Shown: piece after piece, positions 1 through 8,607 of the stretch | Position numbering within the stretch: the first letter of the stretch is position 1 | How the letters are laid out: each line of letters starts with the position of its first letter | NCBI GenBank assembly: GCA_964500965.1 | Contig: CAZCQZ010000015.1 | Location: forward strand, 1 to 41,371 | Direction of reading: 5' to 3' | Source: JAISGQ01 sp964500965 | Lineage (GTDB): Bacteria; Bacillota; Clostridia; Oscillospirales; Acutalibacteraceae | Length of the DNA: 41,371 nt | Translations under genes and position numbers: made by a program | Notes under the pieces: generated by a model | Told to the model about the DNA's origin: nothing | The model's database searches: none | The model's input: the letters and a program-made list of their open reading frames with translations, nothing else

Positions 1-92
1 GATTTTTTCTTTCGTAGGCTCTATTTGGCTACCCCAACATTTATTATAGAGCCGTTTATAATTGTCAATATAATTTTCGCGAGGTGCAGTCA
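1..92. other. Leader region before the first gene, with an 8-bp inverted repeat
   Basis: No gene is visible. An inverted repeat (GGCTCTAT at 17-24, ATAGAGCC at 46-53) encloses a smaller TTGG/CCAA stem. There is no T-run on either strand, so it is not a convincing terminator; it may belong to the end of an upstream gene outside the window or to the leader of the next gene. The ribosome-binding site GAGGTG at 81-86 serves the gene at 93. Confidence 0.3.
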
Positions 93-1328
93 ATGACAAA
101 GCGTATAAGTGCAATTATTTTATCGGTGCTTATGATTTTCGGTATTACCGCCTGCACCGAAAACGACAAAAGCGAAAAACGCCGGGTATCGGTTTGGGTG
201 CTTTCGGAAGACTATGCAGATTATATTAAATGGGCTGTTGATAATTGCAGTACAGATAAAGACCTTGCAATTGAAATCACCTGTGTTGATGCCGATTCAA
301 TTGAGGGACTGATTGAAGATTCAAGGTGTAAAGGTAATTTACCTGACACAATCATGCTTACGCCCGATAAAATCGAAGTATTCGCAAAAAACGGCATAAT
401 TTTGCCACTTTCATCAGTCGGCTTTGAATACGAAGAAAACCACTATTACAAATTTGCGGTAAATACCGGAAAAGTTAACGGTAAGCTTTACGGAATGTGC
501 TGGCATACCTCTCCGGGGCTTTTCGCTTACAGACGAAGCATTGCCGAAGCATATTTAGGCATAGATTCTCCGGAAGCGATGGAAAAGCTTATTACCGACA
601 GTGATAGCTTTCTGGAGGTTGCACAGCTTTTAAAAGCCGCTTCACTCGGTGAAACACATATCCTTGCCGGGATTGACGATTTTGCAACGATTTACTGGGG
701 AAATGACCTGAGTAATCCGAGCCGTGAAAGAGTTGCGGAGTATTTTAAAACTGTAAAAACGCTCAGCGATGAGGAATACATTTTCGGCGCTCGGATTTGG
801 TCGGAAGCGTGGCTGGAGGGTATTAACGACAGCAGAAGCATATTTTCCTATTTTTTATCCGGAATTGCCGTTGATGATGTTTTGCGTGTTGTGAGTAATG
901 AAAGCAGCGGCGATTGGGCTGTTACAGTACCGTATTCCGGCTATTACTGGGGCGGTGCGTATTTATGCATATGTGCCGACGGAAGCAATACAACCGATGC
1001 TGTACAGCTTTTAAGGTTGCTGACCGCAGATGAAGCCGCCATGAGAAAAATTTCTCTTTACAGCGGTATATTTTCGGCAAACATCAATGTAAACGAAGCT
1101 GTGTCAAATGACCCTCAGTTTGAGCTTTCGGTTCTGAACGGACAGAATTATTTCAAGGTGTTGATGAAATCCGCCGAACGCATAAGCGCGGATTCGTCGG
1201 AAACCTCAGACAAGGCAATTGTTCTTTCGCTTCTCAACTCCTGCGCGGAAAATTACATTTCGGGGGATTATGATATTGATGCCGCAATTGAAGCATTTTT
1301 CACATCTCTGGAATCTTTTACGGGATAG
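93..1328 (+). CDS. Extracellular solute-binding lipoprotein (ABC transporter family 1 type)
   Basis: Predicted 411-residue secreted lipoprotein. Residues 1-20 form a signal peptide with a hydrophobic core followed by the lipobox ITAC, so Cys21 would be lipidated and the protein anchored outside the membrane. The rest resembles family 1 solute-binding proteins, for example a PDTIMLTPDKIEVFAKNG-like stretch and a conserved GKLYGMCWHTSP region, but the ligand cannot be read from sequence. The start at 93 is preferred over an in-frame GTG at 84 because GAGGTG at 81-86 is correctly spaced for 93 and overlaps 84. No permease or ATPase gene follows; partners, if any, lie upstream of the window or elsewhere. 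The family assignment rests on overall character and is moderate. Confidence 0.75.
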   Translation: MTKRISAIILSVLMIFGITACTENDKSEKRRVSVWVLSEDYADYIKWAVDNCSTDKDLAIEITCVDADSIEGLIEDSRCKGNLPDTIMLTPDKIEVFAKNGIILPLSSVGFEYEENHYYKFAVNTGKVNGKLYGMCWHTSPGLFAYRRSIAEAYLGIDSPEAMEKLITDSDSFLEVAQLLKAASLGETHILAGIDDFATIYWGNDLSNPSRERVAEYFKTVKTLSDEEYIFGARIWSEAWLEGINDSRSIFSYFLSGIAVDDVLRVVSNESSGDWAVTVPYSGYYWGGAYLCICADGSNTTDAVQLLRLLTADEAAMRKISLYSGIFSANINVNEAVSNDPQFELSVLNGQNYFKVLMKSAERISADSSETSDKAIVLSLLNSCAENYISGDYDIDAAIEAFFTSLESFTG

Positions 1329-1339
1329 GTGCGTCGCAA

Positions 1340-1368
1340 TTGACAAAACATCACTTGCATGATATATT
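1340..1368 (+). promoter_or_regulatory. Sigma-A type promoter
   Basis: TTGACA at 1340-1345, a 17-nt spacer, then TATATT at 1363-1368. It lies in the short gap after the lipoprotein gene and drives the membrane protein at 1401, and probably alr and the genes behind it. Confidence 0.7.
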
Positions 1369-1400
1369 TTATATAGTATAATTTAAGGAGTTTGGACAAA

Positions 1401-1955
1401 TTGGATAACGAGTACGGTTCAGCACTTGAAAATTACGACAACGAATATATATCAGAGGAATATGAGGAAAACGATGAGCAGCAGACATATGATGAGCCTG
1501 AGGCTCAGACGGTAGCGCCGACGTTGCAGGAGGTGTATGTCCAACCGGGTCAGGTGATCGCACAGCCGATTTATACTCAACCCGTTATTGCGCAGCCGAT
1601 TTATACTCAACCCATATACACACAGCCGATTATTATGCAGTCGGTTGAGAATGATTATGCCGATGATGAATTGTACCCTGCGGAACAGTCATATCCCGCT
1701 TATCCGGTGCAGAGCTATCTGCCGGTTGAGGAACTGAAAGCGGAGCGGTGGCAGGCACCTCCTTTCCTTGTGTTTTCGGCTCTCCTGCTATGCTTTCCGA
1801 TAGGTCTTGTTCTCTTGATTTTCTTTACGAAATGGGGTACATTTCCTAAAATATTTTTGACATTTTTCACTTTGTTATGCGTCTGGTTTGCATACGAAAT
1901 TCTGGCGTTTTATTCGGGACTGGGACTTCCCGGTCTACTTAACGGTATTCTTTGA
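1401..1955 (+). CDS. Membrane protein with acidic head and Pro/Gln/Tyr repeat
   Basis: A 184-residue protein of unknown function. The first ~45 residues are very acidic (Asp/Glu/Tyr/Asn). Next comes a low-complexity stretch of AQPIYTQP-type units, encoded by near-identical DNA repeats around 1560-1640. The C-terminal ~60 residues hold two hydrophobic helices separated by a short TKWGTFPK turn. The head is therefore probably cytoplasmic and disordered. Start TTG at 1401 is 10 nt after AGGAG (1386-1390); an in-frame TTG at 1392 is too close to that site. The next gene, alr, starts 23 nt downstream, so the two are probably cotranscribed. No family recognised. Confidence 0.7.
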   Translation: MDNEYGSALENYDNEYISEEYEENDEQQTYDEPEAQTVAPTLQEVYVQPGQVIAQPIYTQPVIAQPIYTQPIYTQPIIMQSVENDYADDELYPAEQSYPAYPVQSYLPVEELKAERWQAPPFLVFSALLLCFPIGLVLLIFFTKWGTFPKIFLTFFTLLCVWFAYEILAFYSGLGLPGLLNGIL

Positions 1956-1978
1956 TTTTCTGAAAGGCAGCGATTTAT

Positions 1979-3181
1979 TTGAGCAAGGTTTTAAAGCGTA
2001 CATGGGCGGAAATCGACCTTGAGATGATTAGGCACAATTACCAACTGGTGCGCGAAAAAGTAGATTCTTCCGTAAAAATAATGTGCATCGTCAAAGCCGA
2101 TGCATACGGTCACGGCGTTCAAAATGTGGCGTTGGAGCACCAGAGAATCGGCGCGGACTGGTTCGGAGTTTCCAATTTGCACGAAGCGTTACAGTTGCGC
2201 AATTACGGAATAACACGTCCGATTCTTATTCTCGGTTATACTCCGCCGGACAGAGCCGCCGAGCTTTCCGCTTTCGGCATTACCCAGGCGGTATTTTCCG
2301 AAGAATACGCACAGGAACTTTCCGCTTTCGCAAGAGAAAACGGAAGTCCCGTAAAATGCCACATAAAGCTTGATACCGGTATGAGCAGACTGGGATTCGG
2401 CTGCCACGACTATGAGCAGGACGAGCGTGCGGCAGATACGGTTGAGCAAATTTGTGCGTTTCCCAACCTTGATTGTGACGGTATTTTTACACATTTTGCC
2501 GTAGCGGACGAGAACGAGGACGGCAAAGAATTTACATACAGACAGTTTAATAATTTCAAAAGGGTTATTGATATACTTGCATCACGCGGTGTAACGTTCA
2601 GATTCAGGCATTGCTGTAACAGCGCGGCAACTCTTGAATATCCCGAATTTCACATGGATATGGTAAGACCCGGAATAATTCTTTACGGACTACCGCCATC
2701 GAATTATTTTAAAGGCAAGTATGATTTAAGACCTGCAATGCAGTTGAAATCGGTAATTTCTATGATAAAAACAGTGGAAAAAGGTGCAACGGTCAGCTAT
2801 GGCAGAACATTTACCGCCGAGCGTGAAATGAAGATTGCCACTGTGCCTATCGGCTACGCCGACGGCTATCCGAGACCTCTTTCCGGAAGGCAGGATATGC
2901 TTGTAAACGGTGTTCGTGCGCCGATAATCGGCAGGATTTGTATGGATCAGCTTATGCTTGATGTAACTGACATTGAAAATGTTACGTCCGGTATGACTGT
3001 AACCGTTTTCGGAAAAGACGGAGATGAATTTATCAGTGTTGATGAGCTTTCGGAAAAGACCGATACGATAAATTACGAAACCGTCTGTCTCATCGGCAAG
3101 CGTGTTCCCAGAATATATCTGCGCGGCGGCAAGCAGGTTGCACAGGTTAATTACATAATCAGTGAGGAGCGGTATCTTTGA
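1979..3181 (+). CDS. alr: Alanine racemase
   Basis: PLP enzyme interconverting L- and D-alanine for peptidoglycan precursors in the cytosol. The 400-residue length is typical (usual range ~360-400). The Schiff-base lysine lies in VKADAYGHG near residue 39 and the catalytic tyrosine in the SYGRTF motif of the C-terminal beta domain. The GRICMDQ motif typical of the family follows. Start is TTG at 1979 behind an AAGG site at about 1964. The stop overlaps the next start by 4 nt (TTGA), so the downstream aminotransferase is translationally coupled. The pairing of an amino-acid racemase with a class I aminotransferase suggests linked amino-acid metabolism, but no shared substrate is evident. Confidence 0.95.
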   Translation: MSKVLKRTWAEIDLEMIRHNYQLVREKVDSSVKIMCIVKADAYGHGVQNVALEHQRIGADWFGVSNLHEALQLRNYGITRPILILGYTPPDRAAELSAFGITQAVFSEEYAQELSAFARENGSPVKCHIKLDTGMSRLGFGCHDYEQDERAADTVEQICAFPNLDCDGIFTHFAVADENEDGKEFTYRQFNNFKRVIDILASRGVTFRFRHCCNSAATLEYPEFHMDMVRPGIILYGLPPSNYFKGKYDLRPAMQLKSVISMIKTVEKGATVSYGRTFTAEREMKIATVPIGYADGYPRPLSGRQDMLVNGVRAPIIGRICMDQLMLDVTDIENVTSGMTVTVFGKDGDEFISVDELSEKTDTINYETVCLIGKRVPRIYLRGGKQVAQVNYIISEERYL

Positions 3182-4353
3182 ATTACACATTGTCGGACAG
3201 AGTTTCATCACTGAAACCGTCGCTCATTCGTGAGATACTCAAAATGTCATCGGCTCCCGGAATGATACCTTTTTCAGCCGGAAATCCGGCACCTGATGCG
3301 TTTCCCTCCGAGGAGATAGGTAAAATCACCGCCGAAATTTTCGCAACAAGTCCGGTAGATGCCTTGCAATATTCAATTACAGAGGGCTATCAGCCCTTAA
3401 AAGAAGCGATTCGCAAAAGGTATCCGGAGCTTTTCGGTAAATCGGACGACATAATTATTACTTCCGGCGCACAGCAGGTAATGAATCTGGCAACGATGAG
3501 CCTTTGTAATGAGGGAGATGTGATAATCTGCGAAAAGCCCAGTTTTATCGGCTCTCTTAATTCTTTCCGGTCATTTAATGCAAGGCTTGTAGGGGTTGAT
3601 GCGGAAAACGACGGAATGAATCTGAATATGCTTGAAAATGCCCTTAAAGCAAATCCCGGCGCTAAAATAATTTATGTTATACCGGATTTTCAAAACCCGA
3701 CCGGTTTGACCACTTCCCTTGAAAAAAGGCTCGGAATTTACAATCTGGCAAAGCGTTACGGAGTTATGATTTTGGAAGACAATCCCTACGGAGAAACCCG
3801 TTTTGCCGGCGAAAGTGTTCCCACAATCAAAAGTATTGACAAGGACGGCATTGTTATCTATGCCGGTTCGTTTTCAAAGGTGATTGCCCCAGGTTTGAGG
3901 GTCGGATACGCTATTGCCCCGAAGCCGGTGCTTGCTAAGATGATTGTTTGCAAGCAGGTGCAGGACGTACATACAGCCGCGCTTTCGCAGATTATTGTCC
4001 ACCGCTTCATGACAGGCAGCGGTTACGACAGCCATTTGAACAGAATCAGAGATATTTACAGAAAAAAATGCCACCTTATGTGCGACTGCATGGAGAAAGG
4101 TTTTAAAGAAAAGGTCGAATTTACAAAACCCGATGGCGGATTATTCATATGGTGCAAATTGCCTGAGAGTGTAGATATGCTCGGTTTTTGCAGAAACGGA
4201 ATAGAACATGGAGTTGCGGTTGTTCCCGGCACTGCGTTTTTGACCGATGAAAATGAAAGCTGCAATTCGTTCAGAGCGAATTTTACTACGCCCACCGACG
4301 AGCAGATTGTCAGGGGTGTATCAATTCTTTCGGATTTAATTGATATTCTTTAA
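3178..4353 (+). CDS. PLP-dependent class I/II aminotransferase (LysN/MocR catalytic-domain type)
   Basis: Cytosolic fold-type I aminotransferase of 391 residues. Visible motifs are PDFQNPTG (substrate/PLP-binding loop), LEDNPYGE and the PLP lysine in AGSFSKVIAPGLRVGYA. The sequence resembles 2-aminoadipate/aromatic aminotransferases of the LysN branch and the catalytic half of MocR regulators, but the N-terminal winged-helix DNA-binding domain is absent, so it is an enzyme rather than a regulator. Start TTG overlaps the alr stop and has a GAGGAG site inside the end of alr. The physiological substrate cannot be decided from sequence. Confidence 0.88.
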   Translation: MNYTLSDRVSSLKPSLIREILKMSSAPGMIPFSAGNPAPDAFPSEEIGKITAEIFATSPVDALQYSITEGYQPLKEAIRKRYPELFGKSDDIIITSGAQQVMNLATMSLCNEGDVIICEKPSFIGSLNSFRSFNARLVGVDAENDGMNLNMLENALKANPGAKIIYVIPDFQNPTGLTTSLEKRLGIYNLAKRYGVMILEDNPYGETRFAGESVPTIKSIDKDGIVIYAGSFSKVIAPGLRVGYAIAPKPVLAKMIVCKQVQDVHTAALSQIIVHRFMTGSGYDSHLNRIRDIYRKKCHLMCDCMEKGFKEKVEFTKPDGGLFIWCKLPESVDMLGFCRNGIEHGVAVVPGTAFLTDENESCNSFRANFTTPTDEQIVRGVSILSDLIDIL

Positions 4354-4371
4354 TAACAGGAGGAGCCCAAA

Positions 4372-5376
4372 ATGGAAACTCAGGAAAAGAAAAAGCGAAT
4401 ATTCTCTGCTATTCAGCCCAGCGGAGAAATGACAATAGGCAATTATCTCGGTGCAATTCGCAACTGGATTGGTATGCAGGACGAATTTGAGTGTATATAT
4501 GCCACTGCAAATCTTCATGCTATAACCGTACGTCAGGACCCTAAAGTCCTTAAAAAGAATACCGAACAGCTTTATGCCCTTCTTCTTGCGGCGGGAGTTG
4601 ATACGGATAAATGTATTTTCTATCACCAGAGCATGGTGCCGGCACACACGGAGCTTTCGTGGATACTGAGTACGTACACCCAGTTCGGAGAGCTTTCGAG
4701 AATGACACAGTTTAAGGATAAATCCCAGCAACATGCCGATAATGTAAATGCCGGATTGTTTACATATCCCGTACTTATGGCATCGGACATTCTTCTGTTT
4801 AATGCGGACATGGTGCCTGTAGGTGCAGACCAGAAGCAGCATATTGAGATTACAAGAGATATTGCGGAACGTTTTAACGGCGTATACGGAGATACCTTTA
4901 CGGTTCCGGAGCCCTTTATTCCCAAACAGGCTGCGCGTGTTATGAGCCTTGCCGACCCGACAAAGAAGATGAGCAAATCAGACCCCAACTCAAAGAGCTT
5001 TGTGCTTATGGTTGACGAGCCGAACGTGATAATGAAAAAATTCAAATCTGCCGTCACCGACAGCGATGCCTGTGTTTGCTATCGAGAGGGCAAGGGCGGC
5101 ATAAACAACCTTATGGAAATTTATTCCGCCTGCACCGGACTGAGCTTTGAGCAGATAGAAAAGGACTTCGAGGGCAAGGGCTATGGCGACTTCAAGACTG
5201 CTGTGGGCGAAGCCGTTATCGCAGTTCTTGAACCCATTCAGAAGCGTTATAAAGAGTATCTCAGCGACAGAAGCTATCTTGAGCAGAAAGCAAGAGAGGG
5301 CGCGGAAAAGGCTTCACACCTTGCAGAGCGTACAATTCGCAAGGTGTATAAGAAAGTCGGTTTGCCCAGATTTTAA
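4372..5376 (+). CDS. trpS: Tryptophanyl-tRNA synthetase
   Basis: Class I synthetase charging tRNA-Trp. The 334 residues are the normal bacterial length. The first signature is the TIGN form of HIGH in PSGEMTIGNYLGAI near residue 20, and KMSKS is present in KKMSKSDPNS near residue 203. A strong AGGAGG site (4358-4363) precedes ATG. It lies 18 nt after the aminotransferase gene in the same transcription direction. No T-box or other leader is visible before it, unlike tyrS later in the window. Confidence 0.97.
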   Translation: METQEKKKRIFSAIQPSGEMTIGNYLGAIRNWIGMQDEFECIYATANLHAITVRQDPKVLKKNTEQLYALLLAAGVDTDKCIFYHQSMVPAHTELSWILSTYTQFGELSRMTQFKDKSQQHADNVNAGLFTYPVLMASDILLFNADMVPVGADQKQHIEITRDIAERFNGVYGDTFTVPEPFIPKQAARVMSLADPTKKMSKSDPNSKSFVLMVDEPNVIMKKFKSAVTDSDACVCYREGKGGINNLMEIYSACTGLSFEQIEKDFEGKGYGDFKTAVGEAVIAVLEPIQKRYKEYLSDRSYLEQKAREGAEKASHLAERTIRKVYKKVGLPRF

Positions 5377-5406
5377 TAATACACAGTACAGGAAGGATTT
5401 TCGCCA

Positions 5407-6054
5407 TTGAAAAGAGAAATCGGCACAGAGCAGAACGGACTTGTATATGAACGCTGGCAAAACCAGTTTGAGGAATTTTCCCATTCGGAGTTTATCTGCG
5501 GAATACCTCAGGCGTTATTTATGATAACCACAAACAAAGAAAACGGTATGCCCAATGCGTGCTTTCATTCGTGGAGCTGCTTTTCGGGAGATGCAGGCGG
5601 TTATTTTGCCATATTATCCTGTCTGGGCAGACATACGCATACATATGCAAACATAATTCGCGACAGAGAGTTTTGTGTGAATTTTCTGTCCAATGAGTAT
5701 TATGACAAATGTATGGAAACTGTGCGCAGAAATTCAATGGCTGAAAACGAAATTGTAGCAGGCGGATTCAAAACCGAAGCCTGTAAAACAATTTCCGTTC
5801 CCAGAATAGCCGAAAGCTTTCTGTGTCTGGAATGCAAGCTTGAATATAACGTTGATTTGTCAAAGAGAAATATAAACTCTCTTATAATCGGCAGAGTGAC
5901 TAACATTGCCATGGAAGAAACTTATATGGAGGGCATAGACCGCAAATACGGAGACAAGGGATTTATGTTCAATATTCATTCACCGGTCGATTTTGCAACG
6001 GGCAAGTGCGACAGAATCGCATCGGCACATCTTTCCGTATTTGAAGAAAAATAA
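5407..6054 (+). CDS. Flavin reductase-like FMN-binding protein
   Basis: A 215-residue protein with the split-barrel layout of the flavin-reductase-like/flavoredoxin family: an early GIPQALFMITT strand, then PNACFHSWSCFSGD and a C-terminal RVTNI segment. Members bind FMN and pass electrons between reduced pyridine nucleotide or ferredoxin and an acceptor; the acceptor here is unknown. TTG at 5407 is used with AAGGA at about 5392. It follows trpS by 30 nt and may be the last gene of that transcript. A neighbouring redox partner that would fix its role is not evident. Confidence 0.8.
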   Translation: MKREIGTEQNGLVYERWQNQFEEFSHSEFICGIPQALFMITTNKENGMPNACFHSWSCFSGDAGGYFAILSCLGRHTHTYANIIRDREFCVNFLSNEYYDKCMETVRRNSMAENEIVAGGFKTEACKTISVPRIAESFLCLECKLEYNVDLSKRNINSLIIGRVTNIAMEETYMEGIDRKYGDKGFMFNIHSPVDFATGKCDRIASAHLSVFEEK

Positions 6055-6126
6055 TGTTTTTGTATAGACAAATCTGATTTTATGTTATAAAATAAAATTG
6101 CTTAACTTGATTACGGAGGTTTCAAA

Positions 6127-7641
6127 ATGGCACGTTTGGTTTTAGGTATAGATGTCGGTACGTCGGGCTGTAAAATTCTTGCACTTGACGAATACGGCAA
6201 AATATGCGCAACTGCAATTGAGGAGTATCCGCTTTATACGCCGAAAGCCGGTTGGACTGAGCAAGCCCCGGAGGATTGGTGGCAGGCAGTTGTTAAAGGG
6301 ATCAAGAGAGTACTGGCAAAGTGTGAGGGAGAGGTCATAAGTGTCGGCTTCTCAGGTCAGATGCACGGAATGGTTGCACTTGATGAAAATAACAACGTTA
6401 TTCGCAGGGCTATCCTCTGGAACGACCAGAGAACTGTGGCAGAATGCGCGGAGATAACCGAAAAAGCAGGCGGACTTGAGGGCTTGCTTTCTTACACGAA
6501 TAACCGTATGCTTACCGGTTTTACAGGCGGCAAAATTCTTTGGATGAAGAATAACGAGCCTGAGAATTACGCAAAAACGAAGCTCATCATTAATCCTAAA
6601 GATTACATAAGATACCGCCTTGCCGGTACACTTGAAACCGATGTTTCCGATGCTTCCGGATTCGGTCTTTTCGATGTCAAAAACAAAGTCTGGGCATATG
6701 AGCTTATTGACAAAATCGGTCTTGACAGAAGCCTTTTCCCGAAAGTGGTCGAATCTCAGGCGGTTGTCGGCAAAATTACCGATGAAGCCTCTGCTGTTAC
6801 CGGACTTCCCACAACCTGTGTTGTGTGTGCCGGCGGCGGAGATGCGGTAATTTCCACCACAGGTCTGGGTCTTATCGGTGCCGGAAGAATAGGTATAACT
6901 CTCGGCACGTCCGGCGTTGTTGCGATGAGCCTGCCTGCATATTCGCCCAATCCCGGCGGCTCGCTTCAGATTTCCTGTAATAACGCTCCCGATACTTGGC
7001 ACGCAATGGGTGTTACTCTTGCGGCGGCAGGAAGCTATCAGTGGTTTAAAAATACCTTTGGCGATTATGAATGTTCCGTTGCCGAGGAGCTTGGCAAAAG
7101 CCCCTTTGCACTTCTCGATGCCATTGCCAAGGACACTCCTGCCGGTGCAGACGGACTTATTTTCCTGCCGTATCTCACCGGTGAACGCGCTCCCATAAAT
7201 GACCCCAATGCAAAGGGAGCTTTCCTCGGAATTGATTCCACAAAGAAAAAGGGACATTTTGCAAGAGCGGTCATGGAGGGCGTTGCGTATTCACTCAAGC
7301 AGGTTTATGACCTTATTTTAAGTGTCAGTGACGGCGTTTCAACCGATTCGGTTGTTCTTGCAGGCGGCGGTGCATATGCTCCTATTTGGAGACAGATTTT
7401 TGCCGATGTTTTCAATCTTCCCGTACACACCGTTTTCGGCAGTGCCGAGGGCGGTAGCTTCGGTGCGGCTCTTGTAGCAGGTGTTGCAGGCGGCATTTGG
7501 GACAGTGTTGCTTCGACTGTTGCCATTATTAAGCCGGAAAGCGAAACTTTGCCCAAGCCGGAAAACATCGAGATTTATAAAAAGCAGTATGCAAAATATT
7601 GCAAATTCTACGATGCATTAAAGTGGAGCTTTGATGATTAA
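6127..7641 (+). CDS. xylB: Xylulokinase, FGGY family
   Basis: FGGY sugar kinase of 504 residues, expected to phosphorylate D-xylulose to xylulose 5-phosphate. The N-terminal ATPase motif GIDVGTSGCKIL, the SGQMHGMV strand, LGTSGVVAMS and the C-terminal LAGGGAYAPIWRQIFADV motif match xylulokinases more closely than glycerol kinases (compare glpK in this window). GGAGG at about 6115 precedes ATG. xylA, xylR and a xylose transporter are not adjacent, so the substrate is assigned by family similarity only. The 3' end overlaps the phosphopantetheinyl transferase gene by 8 nt. Confidence 0.9.
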   Translation: MARLVLGIDVGTSGCKILALDEYGKICATAIEEYPLYTPKAGWTEQAPEDWWQAVVKGIKRVLAKCEGEVISVGFSGQMHGMVALDENNNVIRRAILWNDQRTVAECAEITEKAGGLEGLLSYTNNRMLTGFTGGKILWMKNNEPENYAKTKLIINPKDYIRYRLAGTLETDVSDASGFGLFDVKNKVWAYELIDKIGLDRSLFPKVVESQAVVGKITDEASAVTGLPTTCVVCAGGGDAVISTTGLGLIGAGRIGITLGTSGVVAMSLPAYSPNPGGSLQISCNNAPDTWHAMGVTLAAAGSYQWFKNTFGDYECSVAEELGKSPFALLDAIAKDTPAGADGLIFLPYLTGERAPINDPNAKGAFLGIDSTKKKGHFARAVMEGVAYSLKQVYDLILSVSDGVSTDSVVLAGGGAYAPIWRQIFADVFNLPVHTVFGSAEGGSFGAALVAGVAGGIWDSVASTVAIIKPESETLPKPENIEIYKKQYAKYCKFYDALKWSFDD

Positions 7642-8212
7642 ACTTTATATTTACAATTTGGGCGGCTTTTTAAATAAAGCCGCCTTTAATTCAAAAGCTG
7701 AAAAAAACCGTCTCATGTCCGAAAAGGCATATGAGCTGTTAAGCAGTAAGCTGTCGGAGCTTTTTGGAAATATGCCTGTAATCAAAAAAACGGATAGCGG
7801 AAAGCCGTACATCGAAAATTTGCCCGTTTATATAAGCATCTCTCACACCGGAGACATGGCGTTTTTGGCAATATCCGACAGTGAAATCGGTGTCGATATT
7901 GAACGAGAAAGAGCATTTTCATCTCATATGACAGCGCGGCTTTTTTCCGAAAACGAGCTTGAATATATAAATAACGGTGACAAAAACGAACATTCAACAA
8001 TTCTGTGGTGTTTGCGTGAAGCGGTATGTAAAGCGACAGGGGAGGGGTTTAGTGAATGGTTTTTCTCCTGTAGCTTTGCAGATTGTAACGGTAATCTGCT
8101 TTCAAAGTACGGCGATTATAACCTCAAAGTAATCAATAATGACGGATACATCTGCGCCGTTGCAGGTGCTTCACCGTTGGAGGAAGCCACGTTGATTGTC
8201 GATTCGCTGTGA
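7634..8212 (+). CDS. 4'-phosphopantetheinyl transferase (Sfp type)
   Basis: Transfers phosphopantetheine from CoA to a serine of a carrier protein. At 192 residues it is a short Sfp-type enzyme. Visible motifs are SISHTGD, the Mg-binding GVDIER (near residue 97) and WCLREAVCKATGEG, equivalent to the family's W-x2-KEA-x3-K signature with Arg replacing the first Lys. ATG at 7634 overlaps the xylB stop and has GGAG inside xylB; an in-frame TTG at 7631 is an alternative. No carrier-protein, PKS or NRPS gene is in the window, so it may act on fatty-acid or distant secondary-metabolism carriers. Confidence 0.9.
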   Translation: MIKLYIYNLGGFLNKAAFNSKAEKNRLMSEKAYELLSSKLSELFGNMPVIKKTDSGKPYIENLPVYISISHTGDMAFLAISDSEIGVDIERERAFSSHMTARLFSENELEYINNGDKNEHSTILWCLREAVCKATGEGFSEWFFSCSFADCNGNLLSKYGDYNLKVINNDGYICAVAGASPLEEATLIVDSL

Positions 8213-8216
8213 TTTG

Positions 8217-8245
8217 TCATATTCTGTAGCTGCCGCGCATACAAT
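8217..8245 (+). promoter_or_regulatory. Sporulation sigma-E type promoter
   Basis: TCATATT at 8217-8223, a 14-nt spacer, then CATACAAT at 8238-8245. This fits the Bacillus subtilis sigma-E consensus as I recall it (KMATATT, 14-15 nt, CATACAMT) at every position. The predicted start is near 8252, just before the GGAGG site of the PRC-barrel gene. Confidence 0.7.
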
Positions 8246-8267
8246 GATTTTGTGGAGGTGCAGCTAT

Positions 8268-8561
8268 ATGAATTGCAGAATAACAGAGCTTCGCAATAAG
8301 GACGTTATCAACGTGCGTGACGGCACCTGTCTCGGCACTGTCAGTGATATTGAGGTCGATACCTGTTCGGCACGTGTGTGCGCTATTATTATATATGGAA
8401 GAAGCAGGTGCTTCGGACTTCTCGGACGTGAGGACGATTGCGTTATATGCTGGGACGAAATCGAAGTTATCGGAAAGGACACCATTTTAGTTAACTGTAA
8501 TGAGCCGCCTTGCAGAAGAAAACGTTTCAGTTTTATTGACAGCCTTTTCGGATATAACTAA
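8268..8561 (+). CDS. YlmC/YmxH-type sporulation PRC-barrel protein
   Basis: A 97-residue single-domain PRC-barrel protein: RITELRNKDVINVRDGTCLG followed by DIEVD and a CVICWDEIEVIGKDTILV strand pair. Proteins of this YlmC/YmxH family are widespread in spore-formers and linked to sporulation; the molecular role is poorly defined. ATG at 8268 has GGAGG at 8254-8258 with 9-nt spacing; a longer in-frame reading from 8196 has no such site. A sigma-E type promoter sits immediately upstream and a terminator immediately downstream, so this appears to be a single-gene mother-cell transcript. Confidence 0.88.
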   Translation: MNCRITELRNKDVINVRDGTCLGTVSDIEVDTCSARVCAIIIYGRSRCFGLLGREDDCVICWDEIEVIGKDTILVNCNEPPCRRKRFSFIDSLFGYN

Positions 8562-8567
8562 GTAGAA

Positions 8568-8602
8568 AAAAGCACAACCGCCGTAGTTGCAGTTGTGCTT
8601 TT
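8568..8602. terminator. Bidirectional intrinsic terminator
   Basis: An 11-bp perfect stem, AAAAGCACAAC at 8568-8578 with GTTGTGCTTTT at 8592-8602, sits between the convergent PRC-barrel and XerC-type genes. The A/T ends give a T-run on both strands. Confidence 0.9.
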
Positions 8603-8607
8603 TATAA

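Noticed and set aside
6352..7257. A 301-codon open frame on the minus strand inside xylB
   Set aside because: Lies wholly within xylB, which has full FGGY motifs; no ribosome-binding site and the translation is Cys/Arg/Ser-rich with no recognisable domain.
8227..8266. TAGCTGC/GCAGCTA stem flanking the SD of the PRC-barrel gene
   Set aside because: The predicted sigma-E transcript starts near 8252, after the 5' arm, so the stem would not form in that RNA.
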